Shown here piece after piece: positions 20,151 to 29,582 of a DNA stretch of 64,000 nt. How positions within the stretch are numbered: the first letter of the stretch is position 1; the number at the start of each line of letters is the position of its first letter. A model generated the notes under the pieces. It had not been told where the DNA came from and did no database searches. It saw nothing but the letters and a program-made list of their open reading frames with translations. The stretch comes from Oceanicaulis sp. HLUCCA04 (lineage in GTDB: Bacteria; Pseudomonadota; Alphaproteobacteria; Caulobacterales; Maricaulaceae): contig LJSH01000005.1 of assembly GCA_001314625.1 (NCBI GenBank), positions 120,285-184,284 of the forward strand. The letters run 5' to 3'. A program made the position numbers and the translations under genes.

Positions 20151-20812
20151 TACCCCCGCCCCAGAAGGCTTTCAAACACGCCCCGCCCGTCGGTGCCGCC
20201 GTGGGCCGGGTCCACCGCGCGTTCCGGATGGGGCATCATGCCCAGCACATTGCCGGCCGCATTGGTGATGCCGGCAATGTCGCGCGCCGAACCGTTGGGA
20301 TTGTTCAGATACCGGAACATGACCTGGCCGCCGCTTTCCAGCTGGTCCAGCGTCTCGGTATCAGCAAAGTAATTGCCGTCATGGTGGGCGACAGGAAAGA
20401 TCACTTCGCGCGTATCACCATAGGCACGGGTAAAGCGCGAGTTGGTATTCTCGATCTGCAAGGGCGTGCGTTCGCACACGAAGAGCAGCCCCGAATTGCG
20501 CATCAGCGCGCCGGGCAGCAATCCCGCCTCGATGAGAATCTGGAAGCCGTTGCACACGCCCAGTACGGGCAGGCCGCTATCGGCGCGCCTTATCAGGTCA
20601 CGGGTAATCGGCGACCGGGCGCCAATCGCGCCGGAGCGCAGATAGTCGCCATAGGAAAAGCCGCCGGGAATCATCACGAGATCCAGCCCGTCCGGCAGGC
20701 TGGTTTCCTGATGCCAGATCATGGCCGGGGCCTGGCCCGTAACGATGCGCAAAGCCTCGGCCGCGTCGCGGTCGCAATTTGAGCCGGGGAATACAATGAC
20801 AGCGGTCTTCAT
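20150..20812 (-). CDS. purQ: Phosphoribosylformylglycinamidine synthase subunit PurQ
   Basis: The 220-aa glutaminase subunit feeding ammonia to PurL. It is a class I glutamine amidotransferase: nucleophile cysteine in [10 protein letters not shown], oxyanion [12 protein letters not shown], and His/Glu in [10 protein letters not shown]. It is followed on the same strand by hicA (one-base stop/start overlap), hicB and purL. Upstream, a gene on the opposite strand separates it from purS. Confidence 0.97.
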   Translation of the reverse strand: MKTAVIVFPGSNCDRDAAEALRIVTGQAPAMIWHQETSLPDGLDLVMIPGGFSYGDYLRSGAIGARSPITRDLIRRADSGLPVLGVCNGFQILIEAGLLPGALMRNSGLLFVCERTPLQIENTNSRFTRAYGDTREVIFPVAHHDGNYFADTETLDQLESGGQVMFRYLNNPNGSARDIAGITNAAGNVLGMMPHPERAVDPAHGGTDGRGVFESLLGRG

Positions 20813-20959
20813 GGGCGCAGCCTTTAGCAGGCGTCACGCCGCTTGGCGAGATGTGCGAAGCGCTGATTTCACTGGAAAGGACGCGCGGGCCGGATGGCGT
20901 GTCGCCAGCGGCGCGTTTGCGGTGCTAGGCTGGGCCTGTGTCACACGAGGAGACGGCGC

Positions 20960-21343
20960 ATGGCAGTCTTGGGAATTGGCGGCGTGTTCGTGCGATCAGC
21001 AGACCCCGAAGCCAGCATGACCTGGTATCGCGACGTGCTCGGCCTGACGCTGGATCAGTATGGCGGCATCACATTCAGCCATGGAGAGGCGGCGGCGCGT
21101 TATGGCGATGGCGCGCGCACCATCTTCGCCCGGTTCAAGGACGATACCGGCTATTTCCAGCCCTCCACCCAGCCCTTCATGATCAATCTGCTGGTCGATG
21201 ACCTTGATGGCCTGCTGGAACGCCTCAAGGCACAGGGCGTGGCGCTGATCGGCGAACCGGAAGCGTACGATTATGGCCGCTTTGCCTGGATCATGGACCC
21301 GGACGGCGTGAAGATCGAGCTGTGGGAATCGGTCGAGCTTTAG
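20960..21343 (+). CDS. VOC-family (glyoxalase-like) protein
   Basis: A 127-aa protein with two beta-alpha-beta-beta-beta modules of the vicinal oxygen chelate fold: GIGGVFVRSADPEASMTWYRDVLGL and FMINLLVDDLDGLLERLKAQGV, with the final DPDGVKIELWE strand carrying a conserved metal-site glutamate. No specific enzyme can be assigned. GAGGAGA at 20947-20953 supports the start. It lies on the opposite strand between purS and purQ, which are adjacent in most relatives. Confidence 0.85.
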   Translation: MAVLGIGGVFVRSADPEASMTWYRDVLGLTLDQYGGITFSHGEAAARYGDGARTIFARFKDDTGYFQPSTQPFMINLLVDDLDGLLERLKAQGVALIGEPEAYDYGRFAWIMDPDGVKIELWESVEL

Positions 21344-21390
21344 CGGCTGGGCCTGCTCGCGCCGGAAATCACCAAACATGGCGGGTTCGC

Positions 21391-21420
21391 GGTTTCTCCC
21401 CCCGTAAACGGGGGAGGAAA
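21391..21420. repeat. CCCCCG/CGGGGG hairpin repeat
   Basis: TTTCTCCCCCCGTAAACGGGGGAGGAAA is a near-perfect hairpin resembling the units at 2016-2130 and 2643-2662. It lies between the converging VOC and purS genes and may act as a terminator. Confidence 0.5.
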
Positions 21421-21462
21421 GTCACTAGTCTGCGCGGTGACGGCGATATGGAGCTTTAGGCT

Positions 21463-21705
21463 CTAAGCGCTCAGCTCGATGTCGTAATTTTCGATCACCG
21501 GATTGGCGAGCAGCTTGTCGCACATGGCTTTCACGCGCTCGCTGGCTTCCTCGGCATCGACGCTCGACAGATCCAGCTCGATCAGCTTGCCCTGGCGTGC
21601 GCTTTCCACCTCGTCAAAGCCGAGCGTCTTTAGAGAGTTGGCAACGGCTGTCCCTTGCGGGTCCAGCACACCGGGTTTCAGGTAGATGTGGATTTTCGCT
21701 TTCAT
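21463..21705 (-). CDS. purS: Phosphoribosylformylglycinamidine synthase subunit PurS
   Basis: The 80-aa bridging subunit of the three-part FGAM synthase. It begins [18 protein letters not shown] and continues [23 protein letters not shown], the standard PurS core. Its ATG overlaps the purC stop by four bases, so the two are translationally coupled. Confidence 0.95.
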   Translation of the reverse strand: MKAKIHIYLKPGVLDPQGTAVANSLKTLGFDEVESARQGKLIELDLSSVDAEEASERVKAMCDKLLANPVIENYDIELSA

Positions 21706-22520
21706 CGGCCTGTCTGGTCCTGTTCGCTGTCTTCTGCCTCTACCTCTGCCTCTGCTTCTGGCGCTGCGCCATTGGCGCTGTCCATCTCGCGCATGATGCC
21801 CAGACGGCGCGCCACTTCGGCGTAGGCCTCGGTGACATTGCCCAGATCGCGGCGGAAGCGGTCCTTGTCCATCTTCTCGTTGGTGACCATGTCCCACAGG
21901 CGGCAGCAATCAGGGCTGATCTCGTCAGCCAGCAGCACGCGGGGCATGTCGTTCTGGTCGTAGAGACGGCCAAATTCCAGCTTGAAATCAACCAGCCGGA
22001 TGCCTGCACCGGCAAACAGGCCGGAGACGAAATCGTTCACGCGCAGCGCCAGAGCGATGATCTCGTCGATTTCCTGCGGGCTGGCCCAGTTGAACGCAGT
22101 CACGTGCTCTTCAGAGACCAGCGGATCGCCCAGCGCGTCGTCCTTGAAGTAGAACTCCACGATCGCGCGCGGCAGGGGTTCGCCCTCGGGAATGTTGAAG
22201 CGCGTGGAGATGGAACCGGCGGCGACATTGCGCACGACCACTTCCAGCGGAATGATCTCCACCTCGCGCACCAATTGTTCGCGCATGTTCAGGCGGCGGA
22301 TGAAGTGCGTGGGCACGCCGATCCGGTTCAGGTGTTCCATGATGAACTCGCTGATCCGGTTGTTCAGAACGCCCTTGCCCTCCAGCGTCGCACGCTTCTG
22401 GGCGTTGAAGGCGGTCGCGTCATCCTTGAAATGCTGGATGATCGTGCCCGGTTCGGGGCCCTCATAGAGGATTTTGGCTTTACCTTCGTAGAGTTTCTTG
22501 CGGCGTGACATGGGGGTCAT
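21702..22520 (-). CDS. purC: Phosphoribosylaminoimidazole-succinocarboxamide synthase
   Basis: SAICAR synthetase (272 aa) joins CAIR and aspartate in purine synthesis. Core motifs are [12 protein letters not shown] at the start, [15 protein letters not shown], and [10 protein letters not shown]...[14 protein letters not shown]. The last 25 residues form an acidic Glu/Ala/Asp-rich tail, longer than in most PurC proteins. GGAG upstream on the minus strand favours the 22520 start; 22511 and 22550 are alternatives. It is probably the first gene of the purC-purS transcript. Confidence 0.96.
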   Translation of the reverse strand: MTPMSRRKKLYEGKAKILYEGPEPGTIIQHFKDDATAFNAQKRATLEGKGVLNNRISEFIMEHLNRIGVPTHFIRRLNMREQLVREVEIIPLEVVVRNVAAGSISTRFNIPEGEPLPRAIVEFYFKDDALGDPLVSEEHVTAFNWASPQEIDEIIALALRVNDFVSGLFAGAGIRLVDFKLEFGRLYDQNDMPRVLLADEISPDCCRLWDMVTNEKMDKDRFRRDLGNVTEAYAEVARRLGIMREMDSANGAAPEAEAEVEAEDSEQDQTGR

Positions 22521-22620
22521 CGCTCTCCGGTGGGCATCAGGAAATGGCAAGGCGCGTCATGAGGCCCTTCATGCGCGCGAGTCCGGGGCTTTAGTCAAAC
22601 GTCGTGGTGTCAAACGCGAA

Positions 22621-22642
22621 GCGGCCCGTCAATACGGGCCGC
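22621..22642. promoter_or_regulatory. GC-rich hairpin in the purC / ATPase-zeta divergent region
   Basis: GCGGCCCG and CGGGCCGC pair around TCAATA about 100 bp upstream of purC. There is no T-run on either side, so it is more likely an mRNA-leader or extrusion structure than a terminator; its role is unknown. Confidence 0.35.
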
Positions 22643-22781
22643 CTTGATGAGTGAGGATACGCCCTTGGCAGCGCACCCGCAACACTGGCCTGCAATGCGC
22701 TGCAAACGATTGATAAAGCGCGTCCGGCGCGATACCCATTGTTCCAGCACTCTCCCTCCCAACGGCTACAGGAAACATTTC

Positions 22782-23102
22782 ATGTCCGGCTTTGATGATC
22801 GCGAAAAGGCCCACGAAAACCGCTATGCGCGCGAGCAGGAGCTGGAGTTCAAGGCCGGTGCCCGCCGCAACAGGCTGCTGGGCCAGTGGGCTGCAGAAAA
22901 GCTCGGCCTTGCCGGGGAAGAGGCCGATGCCTACGCCCGCGAAGTGATCGCGGCCGATTTCGAGGAAGCGGGCGATGAGGATGTGTTCCGCAAGGTCCGC
23001 AAGGATTTTGACGCCAAGCATGTCAGCATTTCTGACGCCGAGCTGCGCCTTGAAATGACGCGCCTGCTCGATCTGGCGCGCAAGCAGGTCCAGGAAAGCT
23101 GA
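22782..23102 (+). CDS. F1FO-ATPase zeta subunit (DUF1476)
   Basis: A 106-aa all-helical protein: MSGFDDREKAHENRYARE, then ELEFKAGARRNRLLGQWAAEKLGL, the DUF1476 signature. In Paracoccus this protein inhibits ATP hydrolysis by the F1FO-ATP synthase, with the N-terminal helix entering the catalytic core. CAGGAAA before the ATG supports the start. It is found next to purC in many alphaproteobacteria, diverging as here. Confidence 0.9.
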   Translation: MSGFDDREKAHENRYAREQELEFKAGARRNRLLGQWAAEKLGLAGEEADAYAREVIAADFEEAGDEDVFRKVRKDFDAKHVSISDAELRLEMTRLLDLARKQVQES

Positions 23103-23187
23103 TTGCAGGCAGGGGCCGCCCTCAAGGGCGGAACCTCCCTCGCGCCTGCCCGTTACCTCCCTGACATTTTGTCAGGGAGTCGCCATC

Positions 23188-23400
23188 ATGCGCGCATTCT
23201 GGATTTTCGTTGCAGGCACCGTTTTCGCATTGGGCGCGCTGGGCTACGCCGCGCATCTGCTGGGTGTGCAAATACAGTGGATCATCATCGCCATCGTGCT
23301 GGTTGGCGGCATCGCCATTGCCAGCGGAGCCGGTCTTGCGCGCCGCCGCAACCAGACCAATGTGGCGGTTAGCTCTGATGGCGCGAGGGATGGTGAGTAG
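23188..23400 (+). CDS. Small inner-membrane protein
   Basis: A 70-aa protein with two predicted membrane helices (about 4-24 and 29-48) and a short polar tail beginning ARRRNQ. AGGGAG at 23174-23179 sits before the ATG. A TGACATTTTGTCA dyad lies just upstream (23162-23174). The family is not recognised; it follows the zeta subunit by 85 bp. Confidence 0.6.
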   Translation: MRAFWIFVAGTVFALGALGYAAHLLGVQIQWIIIAIVLVGGIAIASGAGLARRRNQTNVAVSSDGARDGE

Positions 23401-23745
23401 GCTTACTCTCATCGTCGTTCCCGCTGGAGGCGGGAACCCAGAGCCAATCTGGCGATGCCGTCGCTTTGTGATCGATGGGTCCCCGCTCGGGGGCGGGGAC
23501 CCCGGTATTTCATCGCCAGGACATTCAGCCGGGTTCCCCGGCTTGACCGGGGATCCAGCAAAAAGACCGGGCACCGGCTTGCGCCGGTGAACCACGTAGA
23601 TGCCACCTAGGTCCCCGAATATAGACTGCTTTCGTCGTTCCCGTGCAGGCGGGACCCTAGGGCCGGGTGGCGATAGTCTTCGCCCTTTAATCTCTGGATC
23701 CCCGCCTGCGCGGGGATGACGAGTGGATGCCTCAAGCCGGCAAAT
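23401..23745. repeat. Cluster of GGATCC/GTCGTTCCCG-type hairpin repeats
   Basis: The 345-bp gap has no gene. It contains a series of short hairpins: TTCCCGCTGGAGGCGGGAA (23417-23435), GTCCCCGCTCGGGGGCGGGGAC (23480-23501), CCCCGGCTTGACCGGGG, CACCGGCTTGCGCCGGTG, TTCCCGTGCAGGCGGGA and TCCCCGCCTGCGCGGGGA (23698-23715). Related units occur at 14550-14700 and 34560-34735. The gene pair here is convergent, so these may also stop transcription. Confidence 0.6.
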
Positions 23746-25245
23746 CTAAAGCCCCAACTCCCCCCACATCGCGTCCACCCGATCAATAATCTCCTGCTCC
23801 ATGAAAAGCTTTTCGCCCCATTCGCGGTTCGTCTCGCCTTCCCATTTATTGGTGGCGTCGAGGCCAATCTTGGAGCCGAGGCCGGAGACGGGCGAGGCGA
23901 AGTCGAGATAGTCAATCGGCGTGTGTTCGATGATGGTGCAGTCGCGCGCCGGGTCCATGCGGGTGGACATGGCCCACATCACATCTTTCCAGTCGCGCGC
24001 ATTGATGTCGTCATCCACCACGATGACCCATTTGGTGTACATGAACTGGCGCAGGTATGACCACGCGCCCAGCATCACGCGCTTGGCGTGGCCCGGATAG
24101 GCCTTCTTCATCGAGATGACGGCGATGCGGTAGCTGCACCCTTCGGGCGGCAGCCAGAAATCGATGATCTCGGGAAATTGCTGGCGGATGAGGGGGATGA
24201 ACACCTCATTGAGGGCCTCACCCAGCACGCTGGGCTCATCGGGCGGACGGCCGGTGAACGTGGTGAGGTAAATCGGGTCGCGGCGCATGGTGATGGCGCT
24301 GATCTCGAACACGGGGAAGCGCTCCACCGAATTGTAATAACCCGTGTGGTCGCCATAGGGGCCTTCCGCGCCATCCTCATCCAGCAGGACATGGCCTTCG
24401 ATGACGATTTCGGCCTCGGCGGGCACTTTGAGCGGTACGGTCTTGCATTCCACCAGCTCGGCCTTGCGGCCGCGCAAGAGGCCTGCAAACTGGTATTCGC
24501 TGAGCGTATCCGGCACGGGCGTGACGGCCGCGAGAATCGTGCCGGGATCGGCGCCGATAACGGCGGCAGCGGGCAGGGGATCGGGGCGCGCGCCCTTCCA
24601 GCGCTGGTAATGCTGCGCCCCGCCGCGATGTTTCAGCCAGCGCATCAGCGTGCGGTTTTTCGACAGCTTCTGCATCCGGTAGATGCCCAGATTATAATCA
24701 TCCTGCTTGTCGGCTGACGGGCCTTTGGTGACGACCAGCGGCCAGGTAATCAGCGGTGCCGGCTCGCCCGGCCAGCAGCCCTGGATGGGCAGGCGGTCCA
24801 GATCAATATCATCGCCGGTCAGCACGATCTCCTGACACGGCGCTTTCTTCACCGTGCCGGGACGCATCGCCATCAGGGTTTTCGCCAGCGGCAGAAGGTC
24901 CAGCGCGTCCTTCAGGCCGCGCGGCGGTTCGGGCTGGCGCAGGAAAGCCAGCAGCTCGCCGACCTCGCGCAGATCTGCCGCTGTCTTGCGCGGTTCTCCG
25001 CCCAGCGTGACGGCGCGCGCCACGCGCTCGACCGTGCCGAAAAGGTTAACCAGCGCCGGCATTTCACTGGGCCTGCCATCTTCATGAACCGGGTTTTCAA
25101 ACAGGACCGCCGGGCCGCCTTTTGCCAGCAGGCGGGTCTGGATCTCGGTCATCTCCAGATGGGTCGACACGGGGCGCGAGACGCGCTTCAGCCCGCCTTC
25201 GGCCTCCAGTAAAGCCATGAACTCGCGAAGGGATTTGTACGCCAT
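23746..25245 (-). CDS. ubiD: UbiD-family 4-hydroxy-3-polyprenylbenzoate decarboxylase
   Basis: A 499-aa prenylated-FMN-dependent decarboxylase of ubiquinone synthesis. Visible landmarks are [22 protein letters not shown] at the start, [19 protein letters not shown], the NLGIYRMQ prFMN/metal region, and the active-site [18 protein letters not shown] (catalytic glutamate) with [17 protein letters not shown]. Length equals that of E. coli UbiD. The frame is open further upstream, but conservation fixes the start at 25245. It lies about 21 kb from ubiA. Confidence 0.95.
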   Translation of the reverse strand: MAYKSLREFMALLEAEGGLKRVSRPVSTHLEMTEIQTRLLAKGGPAVLFENPVHEDGRPSEMPALVNLFGTVERVARAVTLGGEPRKTAADLREVGELLAFLRQPEPPRGLKDALDLLPLAKTLMAMRPGTVKKAPCQEIVLTGDDIDLDRLPIQGCWPGEPAPLITWPLVVTKGPSADKQDDYNLGIYRMQKLSKNRTLMRWLKHRGGAQHYQRWKGARPDPLPAAAVIGADPGTILAAVTPVPDTLSEYQFAGLLRGRKAELVECKTVPLKVPAEAEIVIEGHVLLDEDGAEGPYGDHTGYYNSVERFPVFEISAITMRRDPIYLTTFTGRPPDEPSVLGEALNEVFIPLIRQQFPEIIDFWLPPEGCSYRIAVISMKKAYPGHAKRVMLGAWSYLRQFMYTKWVIVVDDDINARDWKDVMWAMSTRMDPARDCTIIEHTPIDYLDFASPVSGLGSKIGLDATNKWEGETNREWGEKLFMEQEIIDRVDAMWGELGL

Positions 25246-25368
25246 AGAGCCTGACTTTCCTGCAATTTTCCGACCGGATGGGCTGGGCTTGCCCTTTTTG
25301 CCGGTATACCCTTTGCATTGACGGGTTCGCCACAGACAAACCGTCACACACTGTAACCAAGGCTGACC

Positions 25369-26001
25369 GTGACAACCTCCTTTATCATCGTGGACGATTT
25401 TCTGCCCGACCCGGAGCCCTTGCGCCGGGCGGCCCTGGCGGCGGACTATCCGCCGCAACAGGGCTATTTCCCCGGGCGCAATTCCCAGCACAGATTGCAG
25501 GTGAACGGCCTCGATGACATGGTCTGCCAGATTATCGGCGAGAATCTGCAGCCCGTTCTTGATGGAACGAGCCACGCCAAGTTCCGGCGGACCTTTGCCA
25601 GCGATGAAGGGCTTGGCGACATCCACATTGATGCTGCCGCATCATGGTCCGGCATTCTCTACCTCTCAAAGCCGGAGGATTGCCGCGGGGGTACTGAGTT
25701 TTTCAGACACTTGCCGACCAACACTGATCGCGCCGCCCTGAATGACAGCGAAGTCCGGGCCATGGGCTATGACAGCGCCCAGGCAATGGCGGACGACATC
25801 ATCGGCAAGCAGGGCACCGACCGGAGCAAGTGGGAACGCGTGATGCAGATCCCGATGCGCTATAACCGGCTGGTATTGCTGCGGCCCTGGTTCTGGCACA
25901 CGGCCGGCCCCGGTTTTGGCAGCTCGATGGATGACTGCCGCCTTGTCTATCTCATGTTCTACAATGTTCCAGAAGCCATCAGCATGATGCGCGGCCAATA
26001 G
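25369..26001 (+). CDS. DUF6445-like protein, 2-oxoglutarate-oxygenase-like fold
   Basis: A 210-aa protein resembling the DUF6445 group. It has an Fe(II)-oxygenase-like arrangement: [29 protein letters not shown] (HxD) and a distal [19 protein letters not shown] segment with a candidate third ligand histidine, followed by RLVYLMFYN. Such proteins often sit in tryptophan-halogenase or natural-product neighbourhoods, but nothing similar is nearby, so activity is unknown. The start is GTG at 25369 with only a weak AAGG upstream. It diverges from ubiD. Confidence 0.7.
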   Translation: MTTSFIIVDDFLPDPEPLRRAALAADYPPQQGYFPGRNSQHRLQVNGLDDMVCQIIGENLQPVLDGTSHAKFRRTFASDEGLGDIHIDAAASWSGILYLSKPEDCRGGTEFFRHLPTNTDRAALNDSEVRAMGYDSAQAMADDIIGKQGTDRSKWERVMQIPMRYNRLVLLRPWFWHTAGPGFGSSMDDCRLVYLMFYNVPEAISMMRGQ

Positions 26002-26121
26002 CGGCCTGATGCCGCGCTGCCGGTTCGCCGATCTGGGCAAGATGTGTAACGCTGCGTAAAGGGCGCAGGCGCTTTACTCCTCCTTGTGCCGATACCCCCT
26101 TTCGGCGCAACTCCTTGACGG

Positions 26122-26155
26122 AACGGGCCGGCACCCCCCCCACCGCCGGCCCGTT
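26122..26155. terminator. Hairpin between converging genes
   Basis: AACGGGCCGGC and GCCGGCCCGTT make a perfect 11-bp stem around a C-rich loop, between the oxygenase-like gene and the converging GNAT gene. The stem ends in TT but lacks a long T-run, so termination is likely but not certain. Confidence 0.55.
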
Positions 26156-26178
26156 TCACTTGGAGGAGAGGGCAGGCG

Positions 26179-26490
26179 CTATTTCGCCTTGCCGCCCAGC
26201 ACGTCCTGCCATTCGGGATGACGCTCGATCTGGGCTTTCGCAAACGGACATAGCGGCACGATGCGCACACCGCGTGCGCGGGCATCCAGTACACCGCGTT
26301 CCACCAACGCCTTGCCCACACCCTTGCCGCGCCACTCATCCGGCACGCCGGTATGGTCGATAATGATCAGATGTTCGTTGGCGATGGAATAGGTCATCTC
26401 CGCATCGGGCAGGCCATCCGCGCGCGCCACATAGCGGCCCTTCGAGCCGGTGGCCTCTTCGGTGATGGTGAAGCCGGGTGTGTCGGTCAT
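26179..26490 (-). CDS. Short GNAT-family N-acetyltransferase (YidJ/Acetyltransf_CG type)
   Basis: A 103-aa protein with the short GNAT architecture: EMTYSI strand, LIIIDHTGVPDEWRGKGVGKALVERG containing the acetyl-CoA pyrophosphate loop (RGKGVGKAL), then VPLCPFAKAQIERHPEW. This CPF-containing motif is typical of the Gcn5-related CG family. Substrate unknown. It is 30 bp upstream of nothing convincing; the next gene upstream on the same strand is the metabolic group beginning with the acyl-CoA dehydrogenase. Confidence 0.85.
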   Translation of the reverse strand: MTDTPGFTITEEATGSKGRYVARADGLPDAEMTYSIANEHLIIIDHTGVPDEWRGKGVGKALVERGVLDARARGVRIVPLCPFAKAQIERHPEWQDVLGGKAK

Positions 26491-26520
26491 CGGCGTGTCT
26501 CCAGTGTGTCGTGAACGGGG

Positions 26521-27255
26521 TCAGGCGGCGGCGAGCTTTTGTGCCTTGAGCGCCAGATAGGCGGGCTGGCAGGCATCAATCACACTCTGAAGCGTGTCCG
26601 GGCGCGGGTGGCGTGACGGTGCCGGGGCTTCAAATCCGGTCGATGCCTCAACCCGGCTGTACCAGTAGGGTGCCCAGGGGCCGTCGCTCGCGCGCTGCCC
26701 GTCAGGCCAGTTCAGCATGGCGGGATCGAAGGCGATATCAAGCTCGGTGCAGATGGCCCGGAGCATGCCTTCCGGATCGGCCAGCACATCGGCGCCTTCA
26801 ACCACCGGCCAGCGCCTGCCGGTATTGGCGGCGATCACTTCGTAGAGCGCATGCTGGCGCAGGGAGCCCAGGTCCTCGGCGCGCACGGCGCCCATTGTCG
26901 CGTTGAAGCTGGCGGCCATTTCGGCCGGATCACGGATCAGGAACAGATGGCGGCAACGGGCCGTCCAGCCCAGATACACATCATCGAGCATGTGCTGGCA
27001 CATATGCTTCTGGAAAAAGAGCGGCGAGCCTTCGGGCGCTGATCCGCCACACCGCGCCGCAATCTTTTTTTCGTCCGTTGGCCACAGCCCCAGGACGGCC
27101 TCGCGGCCGGGATGGTCCAGCCCTGTACGGTCAAGATAATAGCCGTAATAGGGCTCGTCCCAGACCTCGCAATCGGCCCGGTTTTCGAAGCTGCGCATCA
27201 TCGCGGTGGAGATATTGCGTGGCCCTGACCACAGGCAGATCCGGATGGTGTTCAC
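26521..27255 (-). CDS. Sulfotransferase-like P-loop protein
   Basis: A 244-aa protein with a sulfotransferase-type PAPS-binding loop (CLWSGPRNISTAMMRSF) near the N-terminus and an RDPAEMAASFN segment matching the 3'-phosphate-binding strand. Relatives are often encoded beside, or in eukaryotes fused to, a class IV aminotransferase, and are sometimes named 'branched-chain aminotransferase-like'. Consistent with that, the tail of such an aminotransferase survives just upstream (27304-27452). The true substrate is unknown. Confidence 0.78.
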   Translation of the reverse strand: MNTIRICLWSGPRNISTAMMRSFENRADCEVWDEPYYGYYLDRTGLDHPGREAVLGLWPTDEKKIAARCGGSAPEGSPLFFQKHMCQHMLDDVYLGWTARCRHLFLIRDPAEMAASFNATMGAVRAEDLGSLRQHALYEVIAANTGRRWPVVEGADVLADPEGMLRAICTELDIAFDPAMLNWPDGQRASDGPWAPYWYSRVEASTGFEAPAPSRHPRPDTLQSVIDACQPAYLALKAQKLAAA

Positions 27256-27303
27256 CTCAGGAGCATCCTCAACAAGGGACCGGTGCGAAGTCCGGAGCAG
27301 GCC

Positions 27304-27452
27304 TTAACCGGTCTCGCGCCTGATCCGGGCAAGATACAGGTTTTGCAGGCGTTCCACCATCGGTGCGCGCGCGATGTGCCGGTCTCGAAGGCTTTCTGCG
27401 CGCTGTAAACATCGCTCAGCGAGAAGCGCTTCTCGAAAACCGGAATGCCTGC
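27304..27452 (-). pseudogene. Decayed C-terminal fragment of a class IV (branched-chain/D-amino acid) aminotransferase
   Basis: Read on the minus strand, 27452 to about 27375 encodes AGIPVFEKRFSLSDVYSAQ followed by KAFETGT, the conserved C-terminal block of class IV aminotransferases. About 25 residues are then missing and the frame shifts; from 27360 a second frame encodes MVERLQNLYLARIRRETG and a stop at 27304-27306, the usual end of the same enzymes. Everything N-terminal is gone, and the fragment begins immediately after the enoyl-CoA hydratase stop codon. The two pieces in the right order and spacing make chance unlikely. Confidence 0.75.
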
Positions 27453-27457
27453 CTGAC

Positions 27458-28258
27458 TTACCCGAAGCGCGAAAAGTCTGGTGCGCGGCGCTCGAGGAAG
27501 GCGGTGACGGCCTCCTTGAACTCCTCGGAGGCCAGCTGGCCTGCGAACTCTCCGCCCTCCTCGGCCATCAGCGTGTAGACACTCTCCACGCCCTTGGTCA
27601 TGAGCGCCTTGGACTTCTTCACGGCATTGGGGGCCTTGGCGGCGAGCGCCTCGGCGCGCTTCATCACTTCGGCTTCGAGCTGATCGGCCGGGAAGACAGC
27701 GTTGACCAGGCTTTTGGCCTCGGCACGGCTTGCATCCCATGTCTCGCCCAGCAGCAAGAGCTCGGAGGCGACGACCCGCCCGACAATGCCGGGCAACACC
27801 GCGCTGGAGCCGAATTCGGGCACCAGCGCCAGATCCACAAACGGCGTCTTGAACGTCGAGCGGTCAGACGCATAAGCGAGGTCACAATGCAAAAGCAGGG
27901 TGACGCCAATGCCGATGGCAAGGCCATCCACGCACCCGATCACCGGCTTTGACGCGCCCAGAAGGGCGCGCATGAAGCGCTCCACCGGCGGCATGTCGCC
28001 TCCGCCAATCGTCGGCGGCGCTTCCATGAAATCCATCAGATCATTGCCGGCGGTAAATATGCTGTCTGTTCCGGCAATCACCACCACCCGGATGGCGCTG
28101 TCGGTGTCAGCTGTCTCCAGACCTTCGGCCATCGCGGTGTACATGGCGCGCGTGATGGCGTTCTTCTTGGCCGCCCGGTTGAAGCGGATCACGCGCACCG
28201 CGCCGTGATCCTCGACCAGCACATCGACAAACCCTGCAGGAGCATTCATGGCGTTCAT
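27458..28258 (-). CDS. Enoyl-CoA hydratase/isomerase family protein
   Basis: A 266-aa crotonase-fold protein. The oxyanion-hole motifs are IAGTDSIFTAGNDLMDF and KPVIGCVDGLAIGIGVTLLLHCDLAYA, and the C-terminal helices carry FLERRAPDFSRFG. It has the acidic catalytic residue region VPEFGSSAVLPGIVG, where hydratases usually have one glutamate. It is probably used in fatty-acid breakdown with the acyl-CoA dehydrogenase five bases upstream. A second in-frame ATG at 28249 is equally possible as the start. Confidence 0.9.
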   Translation of the reverse strand: MNAMNAPAGFVDVLVEDHGAVRVIRFNRAAKKNAITRAMYTAMAEGLETADTDSAIRVVVIAGTDSIFTAGNDLMDFMEAPPTIGGGDMPPVERFMRALLGASKPVIGCVDGLAIGIGVTLLLHCDLAYASDRSTFKTPFVDLALVPEFGSSAVLPGIVGRVVASELLLLGETWDASRAEAKSLVNAVFPADQLEAEVMKRAEALAAKAPNAVKKSKALMTKGVESVYTLMAEEGGEFAGQLASEEFKEAVTAFLERRAPDFSRFG

Positions 28259-28263
28259 TCCCT

Positions 28264-29481
28264 CTAGGCTTCGTTGAGCCAGCGCTTCATTTCCAGCCGG
28301 GCAATCGTGCGCTCATGCACCTCGTCCGGTCCGTCGGCGATGCGCAGCGTGCGGATGCCGGCATAGGAGGAGGCAAGCGGGAAATCTTCCGACACGCCGC
28401 CGCCGCCATGGGCCTGAATGGCATCGTCGATGACTTTGAGCGCCATGATGGGGGCGGCCACCTTGATCATCGCAATCTCGCCGCGCGCGGCCTTGTTGCC
28501 GACCGTGTCCATCATCCAGGCCGCCTTCAGGGTCAAAAGGCGCGAGGTTTCGATATCGATCCGGGCGCGCGCGATGCGGTGCTCCCAGATTGAGTGCTTG
28601 ATCACCGGCTTGCCAAAGGCGGTGCGGCTCATCGCGCGCTTGACCATCAGCTCCAGCGCGCGCTCTGCCGCGCCGATCGTGCGCATGCAGTGGTGGATGC
28701 GGCCCGGGCCAAGCCGGCCTTGCGCGATTTCAAAGCCCCTGCCTTCGCCCAGCAATATATTGCTGGCGGGCACGCGCACATCTTTGAGTTCCACTTCCAT
28801 ATGGCCGTGCGGCGCGTCGTCATAGCCGAACACGGGCAAGTGGCGCAGCACCTTGACGCCCTTGGCATCGGCCGGCACCAGGATCATCGATTGCTGCTGG
28901 TGCAGTTCCGCATTCGGGTCGGTCTTGCCCATGACGATGTAGATCTTGCAGCGGGGATCACCGGCGCCAGAGCTCCACCATTTGCGGCCATTGATGACAT
29001 ATTCATCGCCATCGCGCGTGATCGAGCATTCGATATTGGTCGCGTCAGAGGAGGCGACTGCCGGTTCGGTCATCAGGAAGGCGGAGCGGATTTCGCCCGC
29101 CAGAAGCGGCGTCAGCCAGCGGTCCTGATGCTCTTTCGCGGCGTAGCGCGAGAGCACCTCCATGTTTCCGGTATCGGGCGCGGAGCAGTTGAACACTTCG
29201 CTCGCCCAGACCACCCGGCCCATTTCCTCGGCCAGCGGTGCATAGTCCGCGTTGGAAAGCCCTGCGCCGTGCTTGTCATCGGGGTGGAAGAGATTCCACA
29301 GGCCTTGCGCCTTGGCCTTGGCTTTCAGCTCCTCGATGATCGGGAGCACCTGCCAGCGATTGGTGCCGAACCCGGCCAGCTGGTCGTGATAGGTTTTCTC
29401 GTTCGGATAGACGTGCTCGTCCATGAAGGCGCGCACGCGTTGCAGGTATTCCTTGCAGCGGGCCGAGTATTCAAAGTTCAT
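28264..29481 (-). CDS. Acyl-CoA dehydrogenase (ACAD10/11-like)
   Basis: A 405-aa FAD flavoenzyme that oxidises an acyl-CoA to the 2-enoyl-CoA. Conserved parts include [21 protein letters not shown] (FAD/substrate loop), [22 protein letters not shown], and the C-terminal [23 protein letters not shown]. The sequence resembles the acyl-CoA dehydrogenase domain of ACAD10/11 more than short-chain FadE types. GGGAGG upstream on the minus strand supports 29481. It is the first of a two-gene unit with the enoyl-CoA hydratase. Confidence 0.92.
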   Translation of the reverse strand: MNFEYSARCKEYLQRVRAFMDEHVYPNEKTYHDQLAGFGTNRWQVLPIIEELKAKAKAQGLWNLFHPDDKHGAGLSNADYAPLAEEMGRVVWASEVFNCSAPDTGNMEVLSRYAAKEHQDRWLTPLLAGEIRSAFLMTEPAVASSDATNIECSITRDGDEYVINGRKWWSSGAGDPRCKIYIVMGKTDPNAELHQQQSMILVPADAKGVKVLRHLPVFGYDDAPHGHMEVELKDVRVPASNILLGEGRGFEIAQGRLGPGRIHHCMRTIGAAERALELMVKRAMSRTAFGKPVIKHSIWEHRIARARIDIETSRLLTLKAAWMMDTVGNKAARGEIAMIKVAAPIMALKVIDDAIQAHGGGGVSEDFPLASSYAGIRTLRIADGPDEVHERTIARLEMKRWLNEA

Positions 29482-29582
29482 GTCTGGTGTCCTCCCTCGC
29501 GATTTTCGCGTGTGGCCCAACCGGGCCAATTTCTTTTGTCCGGACTATCATGGCACTTCCTGCCGGTGATTCCATCTGTGAC

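Noticed and set aside
23401-23745. Possible CRISPR array from repeated hairpins
   Set aside because: The repeated units vary in sequence and spacing, have no uniform spacers, and no cas genes are near.
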